Origin: Pseudomonas siliginis
GTDB taxonomy: Bacteria; Pseudomonadota; Gammaproteobacteria; Pseudomonadales; Pseudomonadaceae
Length of the DNA: 64,000 nucleotides
Reading direction: 5' to 3'
Assembly: GCF_019145195.1 (NCBI RefSeq)
Contig: NZ_JAHSTW010000007.1
Location: 62,001-126,000, forward strand
Numbering within the stretch: the first letter of the stretch is position 1; every line of letters starts with the position of its first letter. The notes under the pieces were generated by a model that saw only the letters and a list, made by a program, of their open reading frames with translations, had not been told where the DNA came from and did not search any database. Shown piece by piece: positions 45,557 through 55,158 of this stretch. The translations under genes and the position numbers were made by a program.

Positions 45557-45991
45557 TCAGGCGAATGCAGTCAGTGAACGGCGATAGAACGGCAGGATGT
45601 GCTCGCGTGTCAATGGCGCCAGCTCGAGCGCCGGATCAGTGGCCGGATCGACCCAGATCACCTCTTCGATTTCCGCCGCCGGGCAGACGTCAGTATCGAT
45701 GGTCAATTGAAAGATTTCCGCATGCACGATGAAGCCTGGTTCGTTGGCGGCGGGGGCGGAGAAGCTGTTGAGGAAAATCGCCTGCGCCGGGTCGATCTGC
45801 AGCCCGAGTTCTTCTTCCAGTTCACGGGCCAATGCGTGTACTGGCAACTCGTAGGCTTCAATCTTGCCACCCGGTTGCATGAAGGCCGTGGTGCCGCGCT
45901 TGCGCACCAGCAGGGTTTGGCCCTTAGCGTTGAGCAACAGCGCGGCGGCGATATGGATGATGCAGGGCGAAACGGCGGATGTCGGCGTCAT
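45557..45991 (-). CDS. NUDIX hydrolase
   Basis: A 144-residue pyrophosphohydrolase with a complete Nudix box (GX5EX7REUXEEXGU) in GGKIEAYELPVHALA followed by RELEEELGL. Substrate unknown. The ATG at 45991 (MTPTSAVSPCIIHIAAALL) is preferred to a start 42 bp upstream. Confidence 0.9.
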   Translation of the reverse strand: MTPTSAVSPCIIHIAAALLLNAKGQTLLVRKRGTTAFMQPGGKIEAYELPVHALARELEEELGLQIDPAQAIFLNSFSAPAANEPGFIVHAEIFQLTIDTDVCPAAEIEEVIWVDPATDPALELAPLTREHILPFYRRSLTAFA

Positions 45992-46205
45992 GAGTCGAAA
46001 AATGCCTTGTGCGAAAAGATCGCAGGATCCCACGCCCGACGCGCCTGCGTCATCAGAAGATCCCTACAAGAAGCATCCGTGATCAGCCTGACTCTGACGA
46101 CAAGTCCGCCAAAAGGCTCGGAAATTTCCCACTCGCGAATTTGGTAGCGTTATTCATCGCTGCCCGGCAGCCATTCGCTACATCGCCTAAGAGGGAAAAC
46201 GCTGC

Positions 46206-46676
46206 ATGTCTGACATTTCGACGCTCAAGGAAAAGAACAATCTCAAGACGCTCCATTTCATTCTCCTGACCGTAGTCACCATGGGTCTCTACTCGGTTGT
46301 ATGGCTGCACAAAACAACAACCGTGGTTGAGGAGGTCACTCAAATCAAGACACTGAGCCAGACCGGTCTGGTCGTTTATCTGGCGCTCTGTGGTATCGGA
46401 GGGATCTTTTTCACCGTATCTGATCCGCGGTTCATAGCCACGGGGTATGCGATGACGGTCATTGCCCAGCTCATCGCCATTGCTTGGTGCTTTCGAGTTC
46501 GCAGAGCCTTGCGCGCCTACACGCTGACCAAGCACAACTTCGAACCGCGAATGAACCGCTTGTATTCAGTCCTGTTCGCCTTCTATCACATCAATTACTG
46601 CATCAACGATATGGCCAGGGCCAAGCACAAACATGACCAGAAACGGCAAACACCTCAGGAATCGGTCGCGGCATAA
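46206..46676 (+). CDS. DUF4234 family membrane protein
   Basis: A 156-residue protein with a short polar N-terminus, then LKTLHFILLTVVTMGLYSVV (TM1), two more hydrophobic stretches (about 55-70 and 80-95), and a Tyr/Asn-containing segment LFAFYHINYCINDMA typical of DUF4234. Function unknown. GC is slightly below average. Confidence 0.75.
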   Translation: MSDISTLKEKNNLKTLHFILLTVVTMGLYSVVWLHKTTTVVEEVTQIKTLSQTGLVVYLALCGIGGIFFTVSDPRFIATGYAMTVIAQLIAIAWCFRVRRALRAYTLTKHNFEPRMNRLYSVLFAFYHINYCINDMARAKHKHDQKRQTPQESVAA

Positions 46677-46699
46677 ACAAAAAGGCAATCGTCGATTTC

Positions 46700-46760
46700 G
46701 CGTGCAAGTTCGCTTCCACCTTTCACTGCAATTCCTTGGGCGAGCGTGCTCGCGAAGGCG
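46700..46760. repeat. Decayed REP element
   Basis: GGGCGAGCGTGCTCGCGAAGG (about 46738-46758) resembles one arm of the GAGCGAGCC class, and AAGTTCGCTTCCAC upstream looks like a damaged second arm. Several mismatches, so probably an old, immobile copy. Confidence 0.45.
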
Positions 46761-46951
46761 TTCGTCAATGCCACAAGTTTGCCCACCAGTATTGCTGCAT
46801 GGCTGCTTCTCGCGTTCAACAGCCAAGTCAACTGGCATCGTAAGCGAGACGGCTCCGATGTAGGCGAGGAGAGGGAAGTCTGCCTGTTCACGGTTCCGTC
46901 GTTGGCGCAATATGCCTGCCAGCCACAAACAATCCGAACCAAGGAAACCGT

Positions 46952-48571
46952 ATGAGCCTGTCGCTGCTGAGCCGCTACGCCTTCTTTGCCGTCTGCGTGA
47001 TTTTCACCCTCGCCAGCCTGCCCTTTCTCGAACATGACTGGCTGTGGCCGATCAGCGCCGTCACCGCTGTGCTGAGCCTGGCCGGCGTGTTCGACTTGTT
47101 GCAGACGCGCCATGCAGTGCGCCGCAATTATCCGATTCTGGGCAACATCCGTTATCTGGTCGAAGGCATCCGCCCGGAGATTCGCCAGTACCTGCTCGAG
47201 TCCGACAGCGATGCCCTGCCCTTCTCCCGCGCGCAGCGTTCGCTGGTGTACTCGCGAGCGAAAAACGAAACTGCCGACAAACCGTTCGGCACGCTGATCG
47301 ACGTTTACCAGTCCGGCTTCGAATTCATCGGCCACTCGATGCGCCCCGCGCCGTTGAGTGACCCGAACGGTTTCCGCGTCACTGTCGGGGGTCCGCAGTG
47401 CAGGCAGCCGTACTCGGCATCGATCTTCAATATCTCGGCAATGAGCTTCGGCTCGCTCAGTGCCAACGCTATCCGCGCCTTGAACCAGGGCGCCAAACTC
47501 GGCAACTTCGCCCACGACACTGGCGAAGGCAGCATCAGCCCGTATCACCGCGAACACGGTGGTGATCTGACCTGGGAACTGGGCAGCGGCTATTTCGGCT
47601 GCCGCACCAGCGACGGCCGTTTCGACCCTGAGCGCTTCGCCGTGCAGGCGCAGAATCCGCAAGTGCGCATGATCGAAATCAAGATGAGCCAGGGCGCCAA
47701 ACCCGGCCACGGCGGCATCCTGCCCAAGCACAAGGTCACCAAAGAAATCGCAGAGACCCGCGGCATCCTGATGGGCGAGGACTGCGTTTCGCCGTCGCGC
47801 CACAGTGCGTTTTCCACGCCGATCGAGATGATGCAGTTCATCCAGCAACTGCGCGAACTGTCCGGTGGCAAACCAGTCGGCTTCAAATTCTGCCTCGGCC
47901 ATCCGTGGGAGTTCATGGGCATTGCCAAGGCCATGCTGGAAACCGGCATCCTTCCCGACTTTATCGTCGTCGATGGCAAGGAAGGCGGCACTGGCGCAGC
48001 CCCTGTCGAGTTCACCGACCACATCGGCGTGCCGATGCGCGAAGGCCTGCTGTTCGTGCACAACACGCTGGTCGGCCTCAACCTGCGCGACAAGATCAAA
48101 CTCGGCGCGAGCGGCAAGATCGTCAGCGCCTTCGACATCGCCAGTGTGCTGGCCATCGGCGCCGACTGGGCCAACTCGGCGCGCGGCTTCATGTTCGCCA
48201 TCGGCTGCATCCAGTCGCAGTCGTGCCACACCAACAAATGCCCGACCGGCGTCGCCACCCAGGACGCCCTGCGCCAGCGCGCTCTGGTGGTCCCAGACAA
48301 AGCCCAGCGCGTCTACAACTTCCATCGCAGCACGCTCAAAGCGCTGGCGGAAATGCTCGCGGCGGCCGGGCTTGAGCATCCGTCGCAACTGTCGGCCAAG
48401 CATTTGGTACGACGCATGTCGGCGACCGAGATCAAACTGTTCTCTCAGCTGCATGTATTTCTGAAACCGGGGGAATTGCTTACCGGCGAAGTGAATGGCG
48501 AGTTCTATTCGCGGATGTGGCAGATGGCGCGGGCGGACAGTTTTGAGCCGCAGGAAGTGGTAGCGGCGTAA
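46952..48571 (+). CDS. FMN-binding glutamate synthase family protein
   Basis: A 539-residue protein with one or two N-terminal helices (residues 4-45) and the alpha-subunit FMN barrel of glutamate synthase: SIFNISAMSFGSLSANAIRA, FVVDGKEGGTGAAP, and a Cys cluster CIQSQSCHTNKCPTGVATQD for an Fe-S centre. It lacks the glutaminase domain of GltB, so it is not a full glutamate synthase; the reaction is unknown. A terminator follows. Confidence 0.9.
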   Translation: MSLSLLSRYAFFAVCVIFTLASLPFLEHDWLWPISAVTAVLSLAGVFDLLQTRHAVRRNYPILGNIRYLVEGIRPEIRQYLLESDSDALPFSRAQRSLVYSRAKNETADKPFGTLIDVYQSGFEFIGHSMRPAPLSDPNGFRVTVGGPQCRQPYSASIFNISAMSFGSLSANAIRALNQGAKLGNFAHDTGEGSISPYHREHGGDLTWELGSGYFGCRTSDGRFDPERFAVQAQNPQVRMIEIKMSQGAKPGHGGILPKHKVTKEIAETRGILMGEDCVSPSRHSAFSTPIEMMQFIQQLRELSGGKPVGFKFCLGHPWEFMGIAKAMLETGILPDFIVVDGKEGGTGAAPVEFTDHIGVPMREGLLFVHNTLVGLNLRDKIKLGASGKIVSAFDIASVLAIGADWANSARGFMFAIGCIQSQSCHTNKCPTGVATQDALRQRALVVPDKAQRVYNFHRSTLKALAEMLAAAGLEHPSQLSAKHLVRRMSATEIKLFSQLHVFLKPGELLTGEVNGEFYSRMWQMARADSFEPQEVVAA

Positions 48572-48600
48572 GACTGGCGATCAGCTCGCGCGAACCAAAA

Positions 48601-48635
48601 AAGCCCCGATCTTGCGACCGGGGCTTTGTTTTTTT
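48601..48635. terminator. Terminator after the glutamate-synthase-like gene
   Basis: AAGCCCCG / CGGGGCTT stem, then TGTTTTTTT; A-rich on the left, so it may act for both convergent genes. Confidence 0.85.
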
Positions 48636-48648
48636 CAGCGGCTGGAAC

Positions 48649-50070
48649 TTACGAAATCGAACGCACCGCGTCTTGCGAAACCTGATTCGGCTGCAACTTG
48701 AACACGTAAAACAACACCGTCAGCAATACCAGAAACGCTGGCCCGACATACAGCGCCACGCGGGTATCCGGGAAGTACGCCATCAGGCCGACCACCAGTA
48801 CCAGAAACGCCAGTGCGAAGTACGAGCTGACCGGGTACAGCCACATCTTGTACTTGAGCCCGGCACGTTCGCTGGCGCTCAGGCCTTTGCGGAATTTCAG
48901 CTGGGCGAGGAGGATCATCACCCAGGTCCAGATCGCACCGAAGGTGGCGATCGAGGTGACCCAGACGAAGACTTTTTCCGGTACCAGATAGTTGAGCATT
49001 ACGCCCAGCAGCAACACCGCGATCGACAGCAGCAGTGCCCGGCGTGGCACACCGTTGTTCGAGGTCTTGGCGAAGCCCGCCGGGGCCTGGCCGTTCTGCG
49101 CCAGGCTGTAGAGCATGCGCCCGGTGCTGAAGATGCCACCGTTGCACGACGACAGCGCCGCAGTAATCACCACGAAGTTGATGATGCCCGCAGCGGTCTT
49201 GATGCCCAGACGCTCGAAGGTCATCACGAAGGGGCTGCCCTGGGTGCCGATTTCATTCCACGGGTAGATCGACAGGATTACGAACAGCGCGCCGACGTAG
49301 AACAGCAGGATCCGCCAGAACACCGAGCCGATCGCATCGGGAATGGTCTTCTGTGGGTTTTTCGCTTCGCCGGCGGTGAGGCCGATCATCTCGACGCCGA
49401 GGTAGGCGAACATGACCATTTGCAGTGACATCAGCACACCGGTCACGCCGTTGGGCATGAAACCGCCGTGCGCCCATAGATTGGAAATGCCCAGCGCCAC
49501 GCCATCGTTACCGAAACCGAAAGCGATGATGCCGACGCCGCCAATGACCATGGCGATGATGGTGACGATCTTGATCAGGGCGAACCAGAATTCGAATTCG
49601 CCGAAGGCTTTGACTGCGATCAGGTTGATCGAGCCCATGCTGATCAGCGCTGCCAAGGCCCAGATCCAGCGCGGCACATCGGGGAACCAGATGCCCATGT
49701 ACACGGCCACGGCGGTGATTTCCGCGACGCAGGTCACCAGCCACAGAAACCAGTAGTTCCAGCCGGTGAGAAAGCCGGCCAGCGGACCGAGATAATCCTG
49801 CGCGTAGCGGCTGAACGAACCGGCCACCGGGTTATGCACGGCCATTTCACCGAGGGCGCGCATGATCACCAGGATCGCCAGACCGCCAAGGATGTAAGAG
49901 AGCATGATCGCCGGACCGGCCATCTGGATGGCTTTGGCCGAACCGAGAAACAGACCGACGCCGATACAGGCACCGAGCGCCATCAGGCGGATATGCCGTT
50001 CGCCGAGTTCACGTTTGAGCGGACCGCCCGAAGCGGTGTCGCCGTGCGGCAGAGGATTGCCAACTGGCAT
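48649..50070 (-). CDS. APC-family amino acid permease (ProY/GabP-like)
   Basis: Inner-membrane amino acid:proton symporter, 473 residues, about 12 helices. Family start LKRELGERHIRLMALGACIGVGLFLGSA read as RHIRLMALGACIGVGLF, and the GEAKNPQKTIPDAI loop. Most like the proline/GABA/aromatic amino acid group; substrate not certain. Confidence 0.9.
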   Translation of the reverse strand: MPVGNPLPHGDTASGGPLKRELGERHIRLMALGACIGVGLFLGSAKAIQMAGPAIMLSYILGGLAILVIMRALGEMAVHNPVAGSFSRYAQDYLGPLAGFLTGWNYWFLWLVTCVAEITAVAVYMGIWFPDVPRWIWALAALISMGSINLIAVKAFGEFEFWFALIKIVTIIAMVIGGVGIIAFGFGNDGVALGISNLWAHGGFMPNGVTGVLMSLQMVMFAYLGVEMIGLTAGEAKNPQKTIPDAIGSVFWRILLFYVGALFVILSIYPWNEIGTQGSPFVMTFERLGIKTAAGIINFVVITAALSSCNGGIFSTGRMLYSLAQNGQAPAGFAKTSNNGVPRRALLLSIAVLLLGVMLNYLVPEKVFVWVTSIATFGAIWTWVMILLAQLKFRKGLSASERAGLKYKMWLYPVSSYFALAFLVLVVGLMAYFPDTRVALYVGPAFLVLLTVLFYVFKLQPNQVSQDAVRSIS

Positions 50071-50542
50071 AGGGGTACAACCTCGTCTTGTTATTGGATA
50101 TGACCACCGGGTTTCGAAGCGTCGGCCGATAGGCCTTGGCTGGGCAGGAAACCGCGTCGGCTTCGTGGGCAGACGCGTCTTGCAGGGCGGGCCTGAAAGA
50201 TCAGCGGGGCGTGCAGTATAAAAAGCTCAGGGCAGGATTTTTCACTCTAAAAGTCACAACATTCAGCGACAACTCTCGGCAATAGTGGGTTCCGCGGAGA
50301 GGCATTACCTGCATTACGTAGGAAAAGTCGCCACTGAAAAAGCCGCGAAGTATTGCACAGCCTTGGTGCAGCGTCATGTTTCAGCCCTGGGGCATTTGAT
50401 CCACTGTGTGATGTCTCGCCTCGCTTGATCACGGATAAATCGCCCCACGGATTCAGAAATTTCGCTCAACAGTTGCAGCGCCGACCGGGGCGGCCAACCA
50501 CTAACCTTTGAAAAAGCCAGGAGCACATGCAAGGAAGCTCAC
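50071..50542. other. Gene-free region upstream of RAYT
   Basis: About 470 bp containing the permease promoter on the minus strand. A possible 61-codon minus-strand reading (50432-50247) has no family-like features. No repeat or operator was recognised. Confidence 0.45.
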
Positions 50543-51001
50543 ATGCCCGTTCGTCCCAACTCCCACCGTCTGCGCCAAGGTCGTTTTTCGGAAAACGGTC
50601 GCGCCTACTTCATCACCTCTGTCATCCACGAACGCCAGCCTGTATTTGCAGATTGGCAGACAGGCCGATTACTGGTCGCCGAACTGCGCCGGGCTCATGA
50701 GCAAGGAGTCGCGCAATCCATCGCCTGGGTTGTCATGCCTGACCACTTTCATTGGCTGATGCAATTGCAACGCGGCTCACTTGGCGAAGTCATTGGCGGT
50801 GTAAAGGCTCGCTGTACGCATGCGGTTAACAGACAAACCGGACGTCACGGACCGCTGTGGCAAACCGGCTACCATGACCGAGCGATCCGTGACGGCGAGG
50901 ACCTGGAGCCCATCGCCCGCTATATCATCAATAATCCATTGCGAGCCGGGCTGGTCGATAACCTCGCTGATTACCCGCTTTGGGATACCTGCTGGCTCTG
51001 A
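50543..51001 (+). CDS. REP-associated tyrosine transposase (RAYT)
   Basis: HUH-type single-strand transposase of the IS200/IS605 relatives that mobilise REP elements. It is 152 residues: HUH motif H68-F-H70 in VVMPDHFHWL, catalytic Tyr Y127 in ARYIINNPLRAGLV. AAGGAAG ribosome site before the ATG at 50543. It is flanked downstream by an array of the GAGGGGATTTATCCCC class, which is then its likely substrate. The protein looks intact. Confidence 0.93.
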   Translation: MPVRPNSHRLRQGRFSENGRAYFITSVIHERQPVFADWQTGRLLVAELRRAHEQGVAQSIAWVVMPDHFHWLMQLQRGSLGEVIGGVKARCTHAVNRQTGRHGPLWQTGYHDRAIRDGEDLEPIARYIINNPLRAGLVDNLADYPLWDTCWL

Positions 51002-51033
51002 GCGCAACAGCTCTATGGATAAGTGCATCTATT

Positions 51034-51728
51034 GTGGCGAGGGGATTTATCCCCGCTCGGCTGCGTAGCAGGCGCAACTTCCCCACACGCGGTGTGCCTG
51101 TAGAAACCGTGCTGGCAGGTTTTGGGGCTGCTTTGCAGCCCAGCGGGGATAAATCCCCTCGCCACAGGGAGTCCCCGCATGACTGCGCAGCAGTCGCAAC
51201 TTGCTGACACGCGGTGTGCCTGTAGAAACCGTGCTGGCAGGTTTTGGGGCTGCTTTGCAGCCCAACGGGGATGAATCCCCTCGCCACAGGGAATCCCTGC
51301 AAGACTGACAAATCTGCTAGCCACAGGGAGTCCATCGCTCGCACAGACACATCATGGGGATGTGAACAGCATCCTTGTGGCGAGGGGATTTATCCCCGCT
51401 CGGCTGCGCAGCAGGCGCAACTTGCTCACATGCGGTGTGCCTGTAGAAACCGTGGTGGCAGGTTTTGGGGCTGCTTTGCAGCCCAACGGGGATGAATCCC
51501 CTCGCCACAGGGAGTCCCTGCAAGACTGATAAATCTGCTAGCCATCTAAATCCATCGCTCGCACAGACACATCATGAGGATGTGAACAGCATCCTTGTGG
51601 CGAGGGGATTTATCCCCGCTCGGCTGCGTAGCAGGCGCAACTTGCTCACATGCGCTGTGCCTGTAGAAACCGTGCTGGCAGGTTTTGGGGCTGCTTTGCA
51701 GCCCAGCGGGGATAAATCCCCTCGCCAC
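51034..51728. repeat. REPIN array, four units, about 220-bp period
   Basis: Units: 51034-51165 (complete), 51184-51287 (left arm lost), 51377-51508 (complete), 51597-51728 (complete). Complete units are 132 bp with arms GTGGCGAGGGGATTTATCCC and the reverse complement, an inner GCTGCTTTGCAGC hairpin and a nearly constant core (TGTGCCTGTAGAAACCGTG). The spacers of units 2, 3 and 4 are also copies (ACTGATAAATCTGCTAGCCA; CGCACAGACACATCATG), so the DNA is tandemly duplicated with a 220-bp step. Confidence 0.95.
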
Positions 51729-51838
51729 AGTGTTCGTTTCAGTTTTATTCAGACAAGCCGTCTCCACCGCTCTGCACATTTTCTTCACCGGCTCCAACCA
51801 CCGTCTAAGCTTCAGACAAGTCCGATCAATCTGCGTGA

Positions 51839-54800
51839 ATGGATCAGTCGACTATGGGCGCTTTGTGGCAAACCGATTCGAGTAAAACCGTGGTTCAGAC
51901 TGAAAGTGTGAATGAAGCGCCTGTCCCTGAAAAACCCCGTCGTCAGCGGCACGGGTGGAAGGCTTTCTGGTTGCTGTTTTTGATCATTGCGGTGGTGGTG
52001 GGGCTCGCCGCGTCCAAGGAAATGCGCACTTCGCGCTTTCAGGCGCGGGAGCTGAGCCAGTACGCCGCTTCGCTGACCTACAAACTTGAACCCGGCCCCA
52101 GCGAAGCGATTCGTTATCCGGGCAACGGCCCATTCGATCTGCGCCTGGGTTACAGCTCTCTGGACGAATTCCTCCCGCGCCTGCTCAAGCGCAATTACGT
52201 GATCACCGAGCAGACGCGCTTCTCCCCCGCCCTGCTCGGTTACACCGACAAAGGCCTGTTCGTTCCGTATTCGGAAAAGATCCAGGCCGGGTTGTCGATC
52301 ACCGACTGCCGAGGCGCGCCGCTGTATCGATACAACTATCCGCAGCAACTGTATGCCGACTTCGCGGCGATTCCGCCGGTGGTGGTCAGCAGCCTGCTGT
52401 TCATCGAAAACCGCTTTCTCCTCGACCCGAAACAGCCGCTGTCCAACCCGGCGGTGGACTGGCCGCGCTTCGGCATGGCCGCGTGGTCGCAAGTGGCGAA
52501 GTTGCTGCACCTGCCCGGGCAATCGGCCGGCGGCAGTACCCTGGCGACGCAGCTGGAAAAGTATCGCCATTCGCCCGACGGCCTCACCGTGTCGGGCGCG
52601 GAGAAGATCCGCCAGATGATTTCCGCCAGCGTGCGCGCCTATCAGGATGGCCCGCAGACCCTCGGTTCGCGGCAGAACATCGTGCGCGACTACCTCAACA
52701 GCGTGCCGCTCTCGGCGGTGCCCGGCCACGGTGAAGTGCACGGCATGGCCGAAGGTTTGCGGGTCTGGTACGGCAGTGATTTCAACAAGGCCAACGAGCA
52801 ACTGAACAGCCCGAAGACCGACCCGCAGACCATGGCCGCCAAAGGCCTGGCCTTGCGTGAAATGCTCTCGCTGATGATCGCCCAGCGCCGTCCTTCGCAT
52901 TACCTGACCAAGGGCCGCGAGGAATTGGCCAGCCTCACCGACAGCCACCTGCGCCTGCTCAAGCAGAACGGTGTGATCGACAGCGCCCTTGCTGACGCTG
53001 CGCTGGCGAGCACCGTGTCTTATCGCGACTGGCAGACCCAGCCAACGATGCAGCCGATTGAAACCAACAAGGGCATCAGCGTCGCCCGCAGTCGTCTGGC
53101 GAGCATGCTCAACCGTCCGCTGTACGACCTCGATCGCCTCGACCTGTCGGCCACCAGCACCCTGCAGGGCGATCTGCAAACGCAGGCCACGGCTTATCTG
53201 AAAAAACTTGCCGACCCGGCCTACGCAGCAGAGATCGGTCTGCTCGGCGAACGCTTGCTGACGCCGACCAGCACCACGCAAGTACGCTACAGCTTTACCC
53301 TGTTCGAACTGACCCCGGACGGCTCGCGGGTGCGCGTGCAGACCGACAGCACTGATCAACCGTTCGACATCAACGAAGGCAGCAAGCTTGAACTCGGCTC
53401 GACGGCGAAAATGCGTGTGCTGACCACGTACCTGCAAATCGTCGCCGAGCTGCACGACAAATACGGCGCGATGAGCGGGCCAGAACTGAAAAAAGTCGAA
53501 GTGCCCGATCAGGATCGCCTCAGCCGCTGGGTCATCGACTACCTGATCCAGAACAAGGATCACGACCTGTCGAAGCTGCTCGGCGCCGCGCTGGATCGCA
53601 AATATTCAGCGAGCCCGGGCGAGGCGTTTTTCACCGGCGGCGGCCTGCACAGATTCAACAACTTCCGCAAAGAGGACAACGGTCGCCTGCCGACCCTGCG
53701 CGATTCGCTGCGCGAGTCGATCAACCTGCCATTCATTCGCCTGATGCGCGACATCGTCCGTTACACCACCTACTCAGGCCCCAACGGCGAATTGCTCAAG
53801 GATGACCGCGATCCGCGCCGTCAGGAATACCTGGCCAGTTTCGCCGACCGCGAAGGCACCTCGTTCCTGCTCAAATTCTGGAAAAAGTACAAGAACAAGG
53901 ACACCCAGGCGCGCCTGGAAACCTTCCTCGACAGCATCCGCCCGACGCCGATCCGCATGGCGGCGGTGCATCGCTATCTGCTGCCGGAGGCCGGTCAGGA
54001 AGACTTCAACCGCTTCGTGCGCTCGCACCTCAAGGGCACCAAGCTCAACGAAAAACTCACTGACGACCGTCTGATCCGCCTCTACGATTCCTATGGCCCC
54101 GGCAGTTACGATTTGCCTGATCAGGGTTTCATCGCCAAGGTGCATCCGCTGGACCTGTGGATGATGGGTTATCTGCTGCATCACCCGGAAGCGACCTTCA
54201 GCGAGATCGTCAAGGCCAGCCATTTCGAACGCCAGGAAGTCTACAGCTGGCTGTTCAAGAGCCGGCACAAAGGCGCGCGCGACAGCCGCATTCGCACCAT
54301 GCTCGAGATCGAAGCGTTCCTCGACATTCATCAGCGCTGGCAGAAAGTCGGCTACCCGTTCGATCACCTCGTGCCGTCACTGGCCACGGCCATCGGCAGT
54401 TCCGGCGACCGTCCCGCCGCGCTCGCCGAGCTGATCGGCACCATTCTCAATGACGGCGTACGCATGCCGACGCTGCGCATCGACAGCCTGCACTTCGCCG
54501 CCGATACGCCCTACGAAACCAGACTGGTCAACGACCCGCACGTAGGCAAACGCGTGATGCCGGTGGAAGTGGCCCGGGCCATGCGCGAGGCGCTGTCGCA
54601 AGTGGTCGACGCCGGTACTGCCAAACGGCTGTCCGGCAGTTTCAAATTGCCCGACGGCACACCGCTGGCCATGGGCGGCAAGACCGGCACCGGCGACAAC
54701 CGCATTGCGGCGATCGGCTCCGGCGGGCGGATCATCAGTTCGAAGTCGATCAACCGCACGGCGACCTTTGTGTTCTACATCGGCGACCACCATTTCGGCA

Positions 54801-54973
54801 CCCTCACCGCGTTCGTCCCGGGGCGCTCGGCGGAGAACTTCAAGTTCACCTCGGCCCTGCCCACGCAAGTGCTCAAGGGCATGGCGCCGATTCTCACGCC
54901 GTATCTGCAACCGGGCAGCGACTCACAGTGCCAACCGCCACAGGCGCCCGTGGTGGCATCGGCGCTGCACTGA
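51839..54973 (+). CDS. Very large class A penicillin-binding protein-like transglycosylase/transpeptidase
   Basis: A 1044-residue inner-membrane protein with a short cytoplasmic N-terminus, one helix (WKAFWLLFLIIAVVVGLAAS, about residues 40-60), then periplasm. A GT51 glycosyltransferase with E190 in LFIENRFLLD and the GGSTLATQLEK motif is followed by a transpeptidase with S521 in GSTAKM, SINLPF (S-x-N) and K948 in GGKTGTG. The distance between S-x-x-K and K-T-G (427 residues) is far larger than in PBP1a/1b (about 250), so the transpeptidase carries a long insert. The ATG at 51839 or 51854 is uncertain; no strong ribosome site. Begins 110 bp after the REPIN array. Confidence 0.85.
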   Translation: MDQSTMGALWQTDSSKTVVQTESVNEAPVPEKPRRQRHGWKAFWLLFLIIAVVVGLAASKEMRTSRFQARELSQYAASLTYKLEPGPSEAIRYPGNGPFDLRLGYSSLDEFLPRLLKRNYVITEQTRFSPALLGYTDKGLFVPYSEKIQAGLSITDCRGAPLYRYNYPQQLYADFAAIPPVVVSSLLFIENRFLLDPKQPLSNPAVDWPRFGMAAWSQVAKLLHLPGQSAGGSTLATQLEKYRHSPDGLTVSGAEKIRQMISASVRAYQDGPQTLGSRQNIVRDYLNSVPLSAVPGHGEVHGMAEGLRVWYGSDFNKANEQLNSPKTDPQTMAAKGLALREMLSLMIAQRRPSHYLTKGREELASLTDSHLRLLKQNGVIDSALADAALASTVSYRDWQTQPTMQPIETNKGISVARSRLASMLNRPLYDLDRLDLSATSTLQGDLQTQATAYLKKLADPAYAAEIGLLGERLLTPTSTTQVRYSFTLFELTPDGSRVRVQTDSTDQPFDINEGSKLELGSTAKMRVLTTYLQIVAELHDKYGAMSGPELKKVEVPDQDRLSRWVIDYLIQNKDHDLSKLLGAALDRKYSASPGEAFFTGGGLHRFNNFRKEDNGRLPTLRDSLRESINLPFIRLMRDIVRYTTYSGPNGELLKDDRDPRRQEYLASFADREGTSFLLKFWKKYKNKDTQARLETFLDSIRPTPIRMAAVHRYLLPEAGQEDFNRFVRSHLKGTKLNEKLTDDRLIRLYDSYGPGSYDLPDQGFIAKVHPLDLWMMGYLLHHPEATFSEIVKASHFERQEVYSWLFKSRHKGARDSRIRTMLEIEAFLDIHQRWQKVGYPFDHLVPSLATAIGSSGDRPAALAELIGTILNDGVRMPTLRIDSLHFAADTPYETRLVNDPHVGKRVMPVEVARAMREALSQVVDAGTAKRLSGSFKLPDGTPLAMGGKTGTGDNRIAAIGSGGRIISSKSINRTATFVFYIGDHHFGTLTAFVPGRSAENFKFTSALPTQVLKGMAPILTPYLQPGSDSQCQPPQAPVVASALH

Positions 54974-55158
54974 CCGAACGTGGCCTGCACGTTGCGCCAA
55001 AGGATATCGGCACGAAGGTGGTATTGGTGCATTGTTCCGATTCGAATTCCTGTCGCATCGCTGAGGCGATCACACGTTTGGCTCCCGATCTTTGAACTTT
55101 TGTTTTGCCCTGCCGCCGGTACGCTGATCATTCCTCAAACAATCAAGGATGATTGGCC

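Noticed and set aside
46952..48571. Considered as GltB, the large subunit of glutamate synthase
   Set aside because: It lacks the N-terminal glutaminase domain and the GltB-specific C-terminal helix, has N-terminal membrane helices and no gltD partner.
50247..50432. 61-codon minus-strand reading frame before the RAYT gene
   Set aside because: No ribosome site or recognisable protein features; most likely chance.
51034..51728. Repeat array considered as CRISPR
   Set aside because: Units are 132-bp palindromic REPINs with a 220-bp step and duplicated spacers, and no cas gene is near; CRISPR repeats are 23-50 bp with unique spacers.
51002..51838. Small open frames inside the REPIN array (up to about 148 codons)
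   Set aside because: They are translations of the repeats themselves and repeat the same peptides; not genes.
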